Source: Achromobacter spanius
GTDB lineage: Bacteria; Pseudomonadota; Gammaproteobacteria; Burkholderiales; Burkholderiaceae_B
Length of the DNA stretch: 64,000 nt
Direction of reading: 5' to 3'
Assembly (NCBI RefSeq): GCF_002812705.1
Contig: NZ_CP025030.1
Location: 5,022,001 to 5,086,000 of the forward strand
The notes under the pieces are model-generated. The model worked only from the letters and a program-made list of their open reading frames with translations, was not told the DNA's origin and ran no database searches. Below, in pieces: positions 46,107-56,621 of the stretch. Within the stretch, counting starts at the first letter, position 1; each line of letters begins with the position of its first letter. Both the position numbers and the translations under genes were made by a program.

Positions 46107-47666
46107 TTACTTGGACGGGCGGGCGCGCAAGGCGTCGGGCTTGTCGGCCTTGAGCGCGTCCAGGATCCGCTTGCCTACCCGACCATCTTGCGGCAGGCCA
46201 CGGCGCTCTTGTTCGGCGCGCACGGCATCGCGGGTTTTGGCGCCGGGGATGCCGTCCGCTTCGCCCACATCGTAGCCACGTCCGTAAAGCGCCTCTTGCA
46301 ATTCCTTGATCTCGGCGCGAGACAGGCCAGGGTCATCGGTAGGCCAGGCCGTGATGATGCCCGGACGGCCCTGCAAGCGGTTCAGCAACAACGACACCGC
46401 CAGGCCGTAACGGCGCGACTGGTTGTAGTGCAGGATGGCGTCGAAGTTGACTGTAGCCAGAAACACCGGCCCCTTGGCGCCGGTGGGCGCAAACAGATAG
46501 GCCTTTTCATCGTTGCCAGACGGCAGCTTCAGGACCGAACCATCACCCTGCTTCAACCCGGCTTGCGCCCATTGCGCAATGGTGCGGCGGTCTTGCGAAC
46601 CCACGTATTCCGCGTCGGGTTCAGGCGGGATCGAAGCAGCCACGTCAGCCGGCACGCGCACTTCCACCACGGCGGGCAGGCCGTGCGTCCACTTGGCGCG
46701 GCGCTTGCGCAGGTGGTTGGCGGTGGAGGCCAGCGCGTCGGGCAGCGAATGGTAGAGGTCGATGCGGCCATCGCCATCACCGTCTGCCGCCAGTTCATAG
46801 AAAGACGTCGGGATGAACTGCGTCATGCCGAACGCACCGCTCCAGGAACCCACGAAGCTATCGGCCGGCACGGTCCCGTCGCGCAGCAGCCGCACCGACG
46901 CGTAAGCGTTCTTTTCCCACAGGGTCTTGTTCTCGGTGCAGGCGCGCGTCAACCAGGCGTTCAGCACATCGGTCTTGCCGATCTGCCGGCCGTAGTTGGT
47001 TTCGATACCAAAGATGGCGACCAGCGTCGCGGGGTCCACCTGGTATTGCTGCCCGATGGCGGACAGTTGCGGCCCCACCTTCTTCATCACGGCCAGGCCG
47101 TCGTTGACGCGCTCATCGTCCACGGTCTTGGCGATGTAGTCCCACCAGCTTTCGCGCCCTTCCGGCTGGCCCTTGGCCGACGCAACGGTCGTGGGCAGCA
47201 GCTTGGCGTTGGCGGTGTACTTGTCCCAATCGGCGACGGTCAAGCCATTGGCGGTGGCGCCGTTGCGCAACTTGGCGATACACGCCTTGGTGTCAAGCTC
47301 GGTCGGAATGATGACGGTGGGGGCTGCGGCAGCAGGTGCGGCGGTGGCTGCGGGTGTGGCAGCGGCGGCTGGCGTTGCAGACCCCGCGGAAGGCGCCGTT
47401 GCCGGCGCCGGCGCGGCTGCTGCCGGGGTAGCAGCGGGGGCCGCCGTCTTTGCCGCTTCCTGCGCGGCGACCACATCGTCAAAGCTGCGCTTGGGCGTCA
47501 AAGCCGGTTGCGGCTGTGCCGGCGCGGGCGTTGTCTGCGCGCGCGATCCGGTGGCGGACGCGGGCGATTGTGCCTGGGCGGCGCCCGCGGCCGCGGCCGT
47601 GAGGCAAGCCGCAAGCACAACACGGGAAAGGGTATCGATTCGAGGGCGTGATGAAGGCTGACGCAT
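46107..47666 (-). CDS. Lytic murein transglycosylase, MltB type
   Basis: A 519-residue exported enzyme that cuts peptidoglycan with formation of 1,6-anhydro-MurNAc. It has a signal peptide (about 1-32, ending AQAQ), an unusually long Ala/Pro-rich stretch (about 40-118), the SLT family-3/MltB catalytic domain with E222 in IFGIETNYGRQIG and GAFGMTQFIPTSFYELA, and a C-terminal peptidoglycan-binding domain (LSRAEIKELQEALYGRGYDVGEADG). No lipobox is present, so it is soluble in the periplasm, unlike E. coli MltB. Confidence 0.92.
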   Translation of the reverse strand: MRQPSSRPRIDTLSRVVLAACLTAAAAGAAQAQSPASATGSRAQTTPAPAQPQPALTPKRSFDDVVAAQEAAKTAAPAATPAAAAPAPATAPSAGSATPAAAATPAATAAPAAAAPTVIIPTELDTKACIAKLRNGATANGLTVADWDKYTANAKLLPTTVASAKGQPEGRESWWDYIAKTVDDERVNDGLAVMKKVGPQLSAIGQQYQVDPATLVAIFGIETNYGRQIGKTDVLNAWLTRACTENKTLWEKNAYASVRLLRDGTVPADSFVGSWSGAFGMTQFIPTSFYELAADGDGDGRIDLYHSLPDALASTANHLRKRRAKWTHGLPAVVEVRVPADVAASIPPEPDAEYVGSQDRRTIAQWAQAGLKQGDGSVLKLPSGNDEKAYLFAPTGAKGPVFLATVNFDAILHYNQSRRYGLAVSLLLNRLQGRPGIITAWPTDDPGLSRAEIKELQEALYGRGYDVGEADGIPGAKTRDAVRAEQERRGLPQDGRVGKRILDALKADKPDALRARPSK

Positions 47667-47810
47667 GGTAATCCTGAAAAATCGAAGTCAGCCAGGATCG
47701 TACCGCGACGGGCGGTTGAAATCGAACGCGCAGCTTGGCGCAATATTGGCGCGCCCCATCGCCGCCCCCTGGGCCGCGCCTCTGCGCGCCAATCTACTAT
47801 CCCGGCCTCA

Positions 47811-49214
47811 CTACGCGGAGCGACCCGTGCCGGACTCACCCGGCGGGCCGCGCAGTACGCGCAGGCAGAGGCTCATCGCGATCACGCTGAACAGCGCAAA
47901 GCCCAGCGTCTGCCCCAGCAGCACGCCTTCGGCGCCGCCGTAATGGGCGCCCAACCACACGAACGGCAAGGTCCCCACGGTAGCCCGCAACCATCCGATG
48001 ACCGTGGAGTAAGTGGCGTATCCCAGGTTGTTGAACACGGCAATCGCCACGAAGAACAGGCTGTTCACCGCCCACGCGAAGCTGCCGAATCGGCAAAAGA
48101 AGATGATCAGGTCGCGCCCCGGTCCGGCCACCTGGAACATGTCGGCCACCCAGGGGGCAGCCAGCGCCAGCACCATGGCAGCGGCAAAGCCGTACAGCAA
48201 GGCCCAGCGCGAAGTCAGCCACACCGTTTGTTTCACGCGGTCCCATTGGCCCGAGCCCAGGTTCTGCCCAAGAATGGGACCAATCGCACCGGGCAGCACG
48301 AAGTACAGGGAATACGCCAGTTGCAGCACCCGGTCCACCACCGTTGCCCCCGCCATGACACTGGGGCCAAAGGTGGCATAGGTGGATACCGTGAAGATCA
48401 CGGCCGCCGGCGTCGCCAATGCGGTCAGCGCGGCGGGCAATGCAATCTTGCCGATGGCAGCCAGATCAGCCAGCAGCGCTTGCCGAGCGGGCCACGCCAC
48501 CAGGCGATGTTTGCCGAACACCAGCCAGGCGCCCAGCACCACCGTCGCCACCCGCCCCACCCCACCCGCCCAGGCAATGCCTTCCATGCCGCCGTCCAGG
48601 ATGAAGATGACAATGGGGTCCAGCACCGCCACCGTCGCGGTGCCGGCCAGCAACACCCACATGGACTGCCGGCCGCGTCCGGACGCCCGCAGCAGGTTGG
48701 ACAGCATCATGCCCACGCCCATCACAATCGCGAACGGCGTCGTGATCAACACATACGACAAGAGGTGCTCGCGCACGTCCTGGGCCAGCCCGATCGCTGC
48801 CGTGAACGGACCGATCGCCGTCAGGAAGATGGCACCGGCAGCCAGCGCGGCGCCTGCCATCAGGATCAACGATGCGCCCGACAACGTGCGTGCGCGCGCC
48901 ATGTTCCCCGCGCCCAATGCGCGCGACACCAACGCGGCGCCGCCCACGGTCACGCCGATGCAGACCGAGGTAATGGTGAACTGCGTCATCGACCCAAAGC
49001 CCACCGCGCCCAGCACCGCTTCGTCTTGCAGCGTCCCCAGGTACAGCAACGACAAGAACTCCACGGCAAACACGGCCAGCATGCTGGCCCACCCGGTCAG
49101 GACCATTTCAAGCACATGCGGTCCCAGCGGCCCGGACACGAACCGGGCGCGCGTGCCGTCGGGGGGTGAGGCGGCGGGTGTCGAGGAGGATCGGGCCGTA
49201 GCCGGTACGTTCAA
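47811..49214 (-). CDS. MATE-family multidrug efflux protein
   Basis: A 467-residue inner membrane protein with about 12 helices in two similar halves. MATE features include VGFGSMTQFTITSVCIGVTVGGAALVSRALGAGN in the first half and the later LPGAIGPILGQNLGSGQWDRVK. Such proteins export drugs or metabolites driven by sodium or proton gradients. It is followed eight bases later by a small Sel1-like gene on the same strand. The first 30 residues are a Ser/Pro-rich cytosolic tail. Confidence 0.9.
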   Translation of the reverse strand: MNVPATARSSSTPAASPPDGTRARFVSGPLGPHVLEMVLTGWASMLAVFAVEFLSLLYLGTLQDEAVLGAVGFGSMTQFTITSVCIGVTVGGAALVSRALGAGNMARARTLSGASLILMAGAALAAGAIFLTAIGPFTAAIGLAQDVREHLLSYVLITTPFAIVMGVGMMLSNLLRASGRGRQSMWVLLAGTATVAVLDPIVIFILDGGMEGIAWAGGVGRVATVVLGAWLVFGKHRLVAWPARQALLADLAAIGKIALPAALTALATPAAVIFTVSTYATFGPSVMAGATVVDRVLQLAYSLYFVLPGAIGPILGQNLGSGQWDRVKQTVWLTSRWALLYGFAAAMVLALAAPWVADMFQVAGPGRDLIIFFCRFGSFAWAVNSLFFVAIAVFNNLGYATYSTVIGWLRATVGTLPFVWLGAHYGGAEGVLLGQTLGFALFSVIAMSLCLRVLRGPPGESGTGRSA

Positions 49215-49222
49215 GGCGATGC

Positions 49223-49585
49223 CTACCGCGCCGCCGCCTGCCCGCGCAATTGCGCCAGACGCTCGATGGAAGCCTCATGCCCCTGGGCAGCGGCCGTCTC
49301 GTACCAGCGCAGCGCCTCTTTCATGTCCACCTGTTCCAGCATCAGGCCCTGCATGAACTGTGCCTCGGGGTTGCCGCGTTGCGCGTCGGCCAGCAAGGCT
49401 CGCAGGGCCTGGGCGTCTTCGCGTGGCGATTCACCATAGACGTGGGCGTTGCTGCCCACCGGGTCTTCGATCAGCCCGCGCAGTGAAGGCGCCGTGTGGG
49501 CGAACTGGTGGCGCCAGAACAAGGCAACCAGCAGCGTGAACGCAATCAAAAGCAAGGTCGAGATAAACAGGCTTTTACGTGTCAT
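49223..49585 (-). CDS. Small membrane-anchored Sel1-like protein
   Basis: A 120-residue protein with an N-terminal membrane anchor (about residues 6-24) and a C-terminal Sel1/TPR-like repeat (AQRGNPEAQFMQGLMLEQ, ALRWYETAAAQGHEASIERLAQL). It should sit in the periplasm, attached to the inner membrane, as a protein-interaction module. It lies just upstream of the MATE gene. The partner is unknown. Confidence 0.75.
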   Translation of the reverse strand: MTRKSLFISTLLLIAFTLLVALFWRHQFAHTAPSLRGLIEDPVGSNAHVYGESPREDAQALRALLADAQRGNPEAQFMQGLMLEQVDMKEALRWYETAAAQGHEASIERLAQLRGQAAAR

Positions 49586-49639
49586 GAGTCAGAAGCACAT
49601 CGGCAAGCCGCAACCGCGGCATCGCCTGGTTGAAAAACA

Positions 49640-50359
49640 TCAGCGGGCAACCGGGGCGAACCAGTATTGCCACACGCTGCTTTCGTTGGAATACCACGGC
49701 AACATTCCGATGCTGTCCGACTCGCGCTGCACGGTCACCAGCAGGCCGCCTGCCTGCGGACGGAATATCGCCACGTGGCGCCTGACGCCCATGGATTCAT
49801 GTTGGCGCCAGTCGTGCCGCACGCTGACCCACAGCCGGCCTTGCGTGCAGCCGGTATAGCGGCGGATGTCGTCCGGCATGTAGAACCCGCCCTCGCCGGA
49901 CTTGGCCGCCGGATCCTCGCCGCCATCCAGCATGGGCAAGCGCGCCACGGAACGCGCACCCTGCCCGTCCAGGGCCAACACGTTCCATCCCTTGCCGTCG
50001 GCCGACAGCGACACCGTCGCGGCGGGCGTAGAGCGCCATTCCGGCAAGAGCGTGTCACGCATGCCGGGCAGCGCCAAGGGATACAGGAAAAAAGTGCGCA
50101 GATCCTTCAGCGAGTACGAGGGTTCACCCGAGCGCAACTCGCCCTGGGCGCGGTAGGTGCCCGCCAAGTCCGGGCATTGGGCCGGGTCCGACGCCAGCAC
50201 CACCGGCGTTTCGCTCTTGAAAGACGGCCACTTTACCGACACCTCATCCACGCGGGAAACGCCGCAGCCGCTTAGTGCAAGCGCCATCAGCCCGGCCCCC
50301 GCATACTGGGCAAGCCGCCGCGCGCGGGGTGTGGAAATAGCGGATAGGGATGGATGCAT
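49640..50359 (-). CDS. Lipoprotein of unknown function
   Basis: A 239-residue lipoprotein. The signal peptide ends in the lipobox LALSGC (cysteine at about residue 32). The mature part is beta-rich with cysteines in AQCPDLAGTYRAQGEL and YTGCTQGRL. I do not recognise a named family. The start at ATG 50359 has an AAAGG ribosome site; the open frame up to 50524 lies in the divergent promoter region. It is divergent from the LysR gene at 50518. Confidence 0.75.
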   Translation of the reverse strand: MHPSLSAISTPRARRLAQYAGAGLMALALSGCGVSRVDEVSVKWPSFKSETPVVLASDPAQCPDLAGTYRAQGELRSGEPSYSLKDLRTFFLYPLALPGMRDTLLPEWRSTPAATVSLSADGKGWNVLALDGQGARSVARLPMLDGGEDPAAKSGEGGFYMPDDIRRYTGCTQGRLWVSVRHDWRQHESMGVRRHVAIFRPQAGGLLVTVQRESDSIGMLPWYSNESSVWQYWFAPVAR

Positions 50360-50517
50360 GATGTGCCTTTCTTGCCGCCGCACGGGCGGCCTACGCAGCG
50401 TGCGGCGCGATGGGTTCGAGGCCTCGCTTGGCGACGAACTATATCTGAATCCCGCATCGCCGTTGCCAAGCCTGGCGCGGCAGAGAATAATCGGCACATC
50501 GCCACCGGCCGCTTCCC

Positions 50518-51453
50518 ATGACACCGTTCCGAGGAAAACTCCGCATCCGGCACCTGGAAATCGTGCTGACCGTCTCCGAATTGGGCAACCTGTCCAAAGC
50601 GGCGGCGCAGTTGCACAGCACGCAGTCGGGCTTGTCGCGCGCCATCGCTGAAATCGAAGAGCTGGTTGGCGCGCGCCTGTTCGAGCGCACGGCCAAGGGC
50701 ACGACCTGCACGCCGCTGGGCGACGCCATGTGCCGCCATGCCCGCCTGCTGCTTACTGACTTCCGCAAGGCCGAGATTGATCTGGCCGCCGTGTCGCGCG
50801 GCGACGAAGGCAGCCTGACGGTCGGCTGCTTTTCCATGTTCGCGGGCTGGCCGGTGGCTGAAGCCGCGCGTTCATTCCGCCAGGCCTATCCGCGCATCAC
50901 GCTCACCATCGAGATCGGCACGCACGAGCGCCTGATCGAAGACCTGGACGCGGGTGCGCTGGACGTGCTGATCAGCCGCTTTTCGTCCACCGTCAACCCG
51001 CAGGTATACCGGTCCACGACCTTGCTGGAAGACCCCGTCGTGCTGGGCTGCGCCACGAATCATCCGCTGGCGGGGCTGCCGGACACCACGCTGGCCGACT
51101 ATGTGGCTTACCCCTGGATTACCGCGTTGCCCGGCAGCCGCATCCGTGGCGAACTGGAAATGTCGCTGCGCCAGGCCGGTTTGGCAATTCCGGATATGAT
51201 CGGCGCCCTGTCCCTGGAGTTTGGCCGCGAAATGCTGCTGGACGGGCACTACCTGTGGATGCTGCCCGGCAGCGTGGCCGCCGTCCGCCAGGCGCGTGGC
51301 GAACTGATCGTGCTGCCCGCGCGCCCCGCCATCAAGAAGTCGCCCCTTGCCGCGATATGGCGGCGCGATCGCCCCAGCACCCGACAGGCGCGCGCCTTCG
51401 CGGCGCACCTGGAGCAAGCCATCCAGGCGGATCAGACCGCGCTTGCCGCGTAA
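50518..51453 (+). CDS. LysR-family transcriptional regulator
   Basis: A 311-residue LysR regulator with N-terminal winged helix (RIRHLEIVLTVSELGNLSKAAAQLHSTQSGLSRAIAEIEE in parts) and a LysR effector-binding domain (about 95-300). It lies 77 bases upstream of the adenine deaminase gene in the same direction and may control it and the genes beyond. The recognition helix starts STQSGLSRAI, as in regulators of aromatic and amino acid use, which does not decide the effector. Confidence 0.88.
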   Translation: MTPFRGKLRIRHLEIVLTVSELGNLSKAAAQLHSTQSGLSRAIAEIEELVGARLFERTAKGTTCTPLGDAMCRHARLLLTDFRKAEIDLAAVSRGDEGSLTVGCFSMFAGWPVAEAARSFRQAYPRITLTIEIGTHERLIEDLDAGALDVLISRFSSTVNPQVYRSTTLLEDPVVLGCATNHPLAGLPDTTLADYVAYPWITALPGSRIRGELEMSLRQAGLAIPDMIGALSLEFGREMLLDGHYLWMLPGSVAAVRQARGELIVLPARPAIKKSPLAAIWRRDRPSTRQARAFAAHLEQAIQADQTALAA

Positions 51454-51494
51454 AGCACACGCTCAGGCCCCCGCGCTTACGCCTCCGCAATTAA

Positions 51495-52481
<987 letters not shown>

Positions 52482-52617
52482 AGCGGTGGCCATGCGTGTT
52501 CCGCATGGCCTTGATCAAATCCGGCATGACTGCACTGCCCCGTTCATCCCTACCATTAAGCCTTCCGGCGACGGCGCCTTTCGCGCCAGCCGCATCACAA
52601 CCAGGCAAGGGGCAGAT

Positions 52618-53889
52618 ATGGGTCAACCCGTCCAGGCGGCGCTGCGAGCCGGCACGCTGACCGGCGTGCGAGAAGCCAGCGGCGTGTGTCGCTACAGCGC
52701 CATTCCCTATGCGCAGGCACCCGTGGGCAGCCTGCGTTTTGCGCCGCCGCAGCCACCAACGTGGCGCGGCGAGCGCGACGCCACCCGGGCGGGGCCGGTA
52801 TCGCCACAACTGCCCTCGCGGCTGCGCGAGGCCATGGGCGATTTCGATACCCCGCAATCCGAAGACTGCCTGCACCTGACGGTGTGGACGCCAGGCGCGG
52901 GCCAACAGCGCCGGCCGGTGGTCGTGTGGTTGCATGGCGGCGCGTGGCAAAGCGGTGGCGGCGCGCTGGACTGGTACGACGGTGCTGGCCTGGCGGCGCG
53001 TGGCGACCTGGTGGTCGTGGCCGTCAACTATCGCCTGGCCGCATTGGGCTGGCTCTATGTGCCGGGGCAGACCGCCAACGTGGGCCTGCTGGATCAGGAA
53101 GCCGCCATTGATTGGGTGCTGGACAACATCCAGGACCTGGGCGGTGACCCCGAACGCATCACGCTCATGGGCCAATCGGCCGGCGCGTCGTCCATCTGCG
53201 CGATGTTGGCGCGCCGTCCGCGCTTTTCGCGCGCCATTCTGCAAAGCGCCGCGCTGGGTCGGGGGTTCCGCACCGCATCCCAAGCCGACGCGCTGGGACG
53301 TGCCTTTCTACAAGCCGCCGGCGTTGATACCCTGGAAGCCGCGCGCGCGCTTCCCGTGTCCGCATTGCTGGCCGCGCAGCAGGCGCCCGCCGTGGCCGAC
53401 GCGCTACGCGCCGAAGGCAGCAGCCGCAGCCAATTCGGCCCCGTTCTGGACGGACAGGTATTGCCCGAAGACATTGCACCGGCACTGCGCCAGGCCGCGT
53501 CGCGCGCGGATGTGCTGGTGGCGTATACCCGCGACGAAATGGCCGCGTTTCCCGGCCATGCCGTGGATGCGGCCAGCAGCAAGATGGGCGACGAGGTTTT
53601 CGGCGCGCCTTCCCGCCTGTGGGCGCAAGAGGCGTTGGCCCAAGGTCGCCAAGCCTGGTTGGCGCGCTTTGACGTGGCGCCTTCCGTGCGCTTCGGCGCC
53701 TGCCATTGCATTGAATTGCCCTTCGTGTTCGGCACGCTGTCGGCCTTTGCCGATGCGCCCATGCTGGCAGGGTTGGGCCAAGCTCACGCTGAACAGCTGG
53801 TGGCGCAGACCCAGCGTGCATGGATAGCGTTCATACGCGGCGATGCACCTGACTGGCCGATGGCGCCGCATCAGCAACTGCTGGCCTGA
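52618..53889 (+). CDS. Carboxylesterase/lipase family protein
   Basis: A 423-residue type-B carboxylesterase-like hydrolase without a signal peptide. Features in order: RYSAIPYAQAPVGSLRF, SEDCLHLTVWTP, the oxyanion motif LHGGAW, the nucleophile elbow GQSAGA (S187), and HCIELPFVFG near the C-terminus for the catalytic His. It is shorter than the usual 500 residues, ending soon after the His. The ATG at 52618 is chosen for the AAGGGG ribosome site. A Bug receptor gene follows, suggesting that they share an ester or amide substrate. Confidence 0.87.
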   Translation: MGQPVQAALRAGTLTGVREASGVCRYSAIPYAQAPVGSLRFAPPQPPTWRGERDATRAGPVSPQLPSRLREAMGDFDTPQSEDCLHLTVWTPGAGQQRRPVVVWLHGGAWQSGGGALDWYDGAGLAARGDLVVVAVNYRLAALGWLYVPGQTANVGLLDQEAAIDWVLDNIQDLGGDPERITLMGQSAGASSICAMLARRPRFSRAILQSAALGRGFRTASQADALGRAFLQAAGVDTLEAARALPVSALLAAQQAPAVADALRAEGSSRSQFGPVLDGQVLPEDIAPALRQAASRADVLVAYTRDEMAAFPGHAVDAASSKMGDEVFGAPSRLWAQEALAQGRQAWLARFDVAPSVRFGACHCIELPFVFGTLSAFADAPMLAGLGQAHAEQLVAQTQRAWIAFIRGDAPDWPMAPHQQLLA

Positions 53890-53958
53890 ACTATCGGGCG
53901 GCGCAGCCAAGCGAATAAGCAAAGCAAACAAACCAAGCAACACAACAAGGGGAATTCC
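53890..53958 (+). promoter_or_regulatory. A/C-rich unstructured leader before the Bug gene
   Basis: About 45 bases (53905-53950) are almost only A, C and a few G, read as repeated AAGC/AAAC/AACC steps, ending in AAGGGGAATTCC before the ATG. Such leaders have little secondary structure and often favour strong ribosome loading. No promoter boxes are recognised. Confidence 0.4.
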
Positions 53959-54918
53959 ATGTTCAAGCAAACCGTGCTGGCGCTTGCGCTGCTGGCGCCA
54001 TTGGCCGTTCAGACCGCGCAGGCCGCCTATCCCGACAAAGCAGTGAAGATCATCGTGTCGAATCCGCCGGGCGGGCCGGTGGACGTGATGCTGCGCGTTC
54101 TGGCCAGCAAGCTCGGCGCGGCCTGGGGCCAGCCTGTGGTGGTCGAAAATCGGCCCGGCGCGTCCGGCATCATCAGCACCAGCGCGCTGGTCAAGTCCGC
54201 GCCCGACGGCTACACCCTGGGCATGGTGGTGGCCTCGTCGGTCACCATCGTGCCCTTCGCGGTGGACAGCCTGCCGTTCGATACCGAAAAAGATCTGCAA
54301 CCCATTTCACTGGTGGCGCGCACGCCGTTCATTTTCATCGTGCCCAAGGACAGCCCCATCAAGACCTGGGACGACTTTGTGCGCGAGAGCAAAACGCGCA
54401 GCCTGAGCGTGGGCTCGTTTTCAATCGGCACAGCGTTCCACCTGGTGTGGGAACAGACCGCGCGGCGCGCGGGAATCACGGCGTTGTACGTGCCATCGTC
54501 GTCATCGGGCAAGACACAAAACGATCTGATCGGCGGCCAACTGGATGTGGGCCTGGATGCGCCCTCCAGTTCGAAGGGTTTGATCGACAGCGGCCGGCTG
54601 CGTGCGTTGGCCATCACCAGCCCGCAACGTTTCGGCGGCTTGCCCGACACGCCGACGCTGAAGGAATCCGGTTTGAAGGACTACGCGCCGCAACCCTGGA
54701 TTGGCCTGATGGCGCCCGCCGGCGTGCCGCAAGACCGCGTGGCGCTGATCCAGAAAGCCGTGTCGGACATCTTGAAGCAGCCGGAGATGCGCGCCCAAAT
54801 GGAAACGCTGGGGATGATACCCATCGGCAGTACCCCTGCGGAACTCGCGTCCACGATCAAGGCGGATCGCGCCGATATGGCGCCGCTGATCAAGGAGTTG
54901 GGCATCAAATTGCAGTAG
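53959..54918 (+). CDS. Bug/TctC-family tripartite tricarboxylate receptor
   Basis: A 319-residue periplasmic solute receptor. It has a signal peptide ending TAQAA (about residue 22), then AYPDKAVKIIVSNPPGGPVDVMLR, VVENRPGASG and APDGYTLG, the ligand-site landmarks of the Bug family, and the C-terminal IPIGSTPAELAS. It follows a carboxylesterase gene and precedes an M20 amidohydrolase, so the ligand may be an ester, amide or the acid freed from it. There is no permease gene next to it. Confidence 0.92.
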   Translation: MFKQTVLALALLAPLAVQTAQAAYPDKAVKIIVSNPPGGPVDVMLRVLASKLGAAWGQPVVVENRPGASGIISTSALVKSAPDGYTLGMVVASSVTIVPFAVDSLPFDTEKDLQPISLVARTPFIFIVPKDSPIKTWDDFVRESKTRSLSVGSFSIGTAFHLVWEQTARRAGITALYVPSSSSGKTQNDLIGGQLDVGLDAPSSSKGLIDSGRLRALAITSPQRFGGLPDTPTLKESGLKDYAPQPWIGLMAPAGVPQDRVALIQKAVSDILKQPEMRAQMETLGMIPIGSTPAELASTIKADRADMAPLIKELGIKLQ

Positions 54919-55045
54919 CAAAAATTTCACGGCTCGGAATCAAACGGGCCGGAATTTAAGCATCCGTAACAAACGCGCCGGCCGCGCCGCGCTTGGGTAA
55001 GATCCTCAGCCAATAACAGGTTAACAACCACGAGGAGACCACCCC

Positions 55046-56434
55046 ATGCCGTCTTGCAAACCGCTGTTCCGGCTGGCGCCGCTGGCGCTCGCCGCCCATC
55101 TTCTGATCGCTGGCCCGGCCGCCGCGCAACCGGCGCCCGGCACGCAAGGCCCGCTGATGCCCGCGCCCAATGCGGCGCTGTCCGAGCAGATCGAGCAGCG
55201 CGCCCGTGCCATTGAGGACAAACTCATCGCGTGGCGCCGCGACATTCATCAGCACCCCGAATTGGGCAACCAGGAAACGCGCACCGCCAAGCTGGTCGCC
55301 GACCATCTGCGCGCGCTGGGCATGGACGTGAAGACAGGCGTGGCCGGCACGGGCGTTGTTGCGGTGCTCAAGGGTGGCAAGCCCGGCCCGGTTGTCGCGC
55401 TGCGCGCCGACATGGATGCGCTTCCCGTCAAGGAACAGGTGGACGTGCCCTTCGCGTCGAAAGCCAAGGGCACGTATCTGGGCAAGGAAGTCGACGTCAT
55501 GCACGCCTGCGGCCACGACACCCACACCGCCATCCTGATGGCCACGGCTGAAGTGCTGGCCGGCATGAAAGACCAGTTGCCCGGCAGCGTGAAATTCATC
55601 TTCCAGCCCGCCGAGGAAAGCCCCGCCGACTTCGAACCCGACGGCAAGAAGATCTGGGGTGCCAAGATGATGGTGCAGGAAGGTGTGTTGGAAAATCCCA
55701 AGGTGGACGCCATCTTCGGCCTGCACGTGTCCAGCGCCTATCCGGCGGGTTGGCTGTCGTGGCGCAGCGGCCCCGCCATGGCGGCGGCGGACCAATTCTG
55801 GATCGACGTCACCGGCAAACAGACGCACGGCGCGCGCCCCTGGTCGGGCATTGATCCTATCGTCGTCAGCTCGCAGATCATCCTGGGCCTGCAGACCATT
55901 CCCAGCCGCCAGATCAACAGCATGCTGGAGCCCGCCGTCATCACCGTGGGCGCCATCCACGGCGGCAACCGCATGAACATCGTGCCGGACAGCGTGGCCA
56001 TGACGGGCACCATCCGCACCTACGACGAAGGCATGAAGAAGGACATCCACCAACGCATCGCCCGCACCGCCGACATGATTGCGCAAAGCGCCGGCGCCCG
56101 CGCGGATGTGCGCGTGGTCGAGCTCTACAACGCCACCGTCAACCCACCCGCCTTGACCGAGCAAATGGGCGCGACGCTGCGGCGTGTGGCGGGCGAAGGC
56201 AACTATGGTCTGCAACCCAAGTCCACGGCGTCGGAGGACTTTTCCTTCTATCAGGAAAAGGTGCCGGGCATGTTCTTCTACCTGGGCGTCACGCCCAAGG
56301 GCACCGACGTGGACAAGGCCGCCCCCAACCATTCGCCGCGCTTTTACGTGGATGAATCGGGTTTGATCAACGGCGTGCGTGCCCTGTCCAACCTGACCAT
56401 CGACTACCTGGCCCGCGCGCAACAAGGAACCTGA
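55046..56434 (+). CDS. Exported M20 metallo-amidohydrolase/aminoacylase
   Basis: A 462-residue M20D-type peptidase/amidohydrolase. The N-terminal signal peptide (about 1-28, ending AAAQ) sends it to the periplasm, which is uncommon for the family. Metal ligands are seen in ALRADMDALPV (Asp), MHACGHDTHTA (Cys and His), FQPAEESPADF (Glu pair) and PNHSPRFYVDESG (His near the end). It hydrolyses N-acyl or peptide bonds with release of an amino acid. A GAGGAG ribosome site precedes the ATG. It lies downstream of a Bug receptor and before L-aspartate dehydrogenase. Confidence 0.92.
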   Translation: MPSCKPLFRLAPLALAAHLLIAGPAAAQPAPGTQGPLMPAPNAALSEQIEQRARAIEDKLIAWRRDIHQHPELGNQETRTAKLVADHLRALGMDVKTGVAGTGVVAVLKGGKPGPVVALRADMDALPVKEQVDVPFASKAKGTYLGKEVDVMHACGHDTHTAILMATAEVLAGMKDQLPGSVKFIFQPAEESPADFEPDGKKIWGAKMMVQEGVLENPKVDAIFGLHVSSAYPAGWLSWRSGPAMAAADQFWIDVTGKQTHGARPWSGIDPIVVSSQIILGLQTIPSRQINSMLEPAVITVGAIHGGNRMNIVPDSVAMTGTIRTYDEGMKKDIHQRIARTADMIAQSAGARADVRVVELYNATVNPPALTEQMGATLRRVAGEGNYGLQPKSTASEDFSFYQEKVPGMFFYLGVTPKGTDVDKAAPNHSPRFYVDESGLINGVRALSNLTIDYLARAQQGT

Positions 56435-56501
56435 CCAACGCCTTGCGGCCATCCCGCATTGACGCCCGGCCAGCCCCTGGATACATTGGCCGGCAACCCT
56501 G

Positions 56502-56532
56502 CGCCATCGACATCGATGGCGTTGCCTTTTTT
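56502..56532 (+). terminator. Rho-independent terminator after the M20 gene
   Basis: Arms CGCCATCG (56502-56509) and CGATGGCG (56514-56521) around ACAT, followed by TTGCCTTTTTT. It separates the M20 gene from the aspartate dehydrogenase gene. Confidence 0.8.
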
Positions 56533-56540
56533 ACCCCGAG

Positions 56541-56582
56541 TGCGTTTGCGTTTGCGTCTGCGTTTAGGTGTACGTGTACGTG
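56541..56582. repeat. Hexanucleotide tandem repeat before the aspartate dehydrogenase gene
   Basis: Seven consecutive 6-base units: TGCGTT twice, TGCGTC, TGCGTT, TAGGTG, TACGTG twice. The tract sits 39 bases before the start codon at 56622, between a terminator and the gene, where changes in copy number would move the promoter relative to the start. Confidence 0.75.
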
Positions 56583-56621
56583 GACGCCTCGGGGCCAATC
56601 CGCATCAACCCAGGAATTTCC

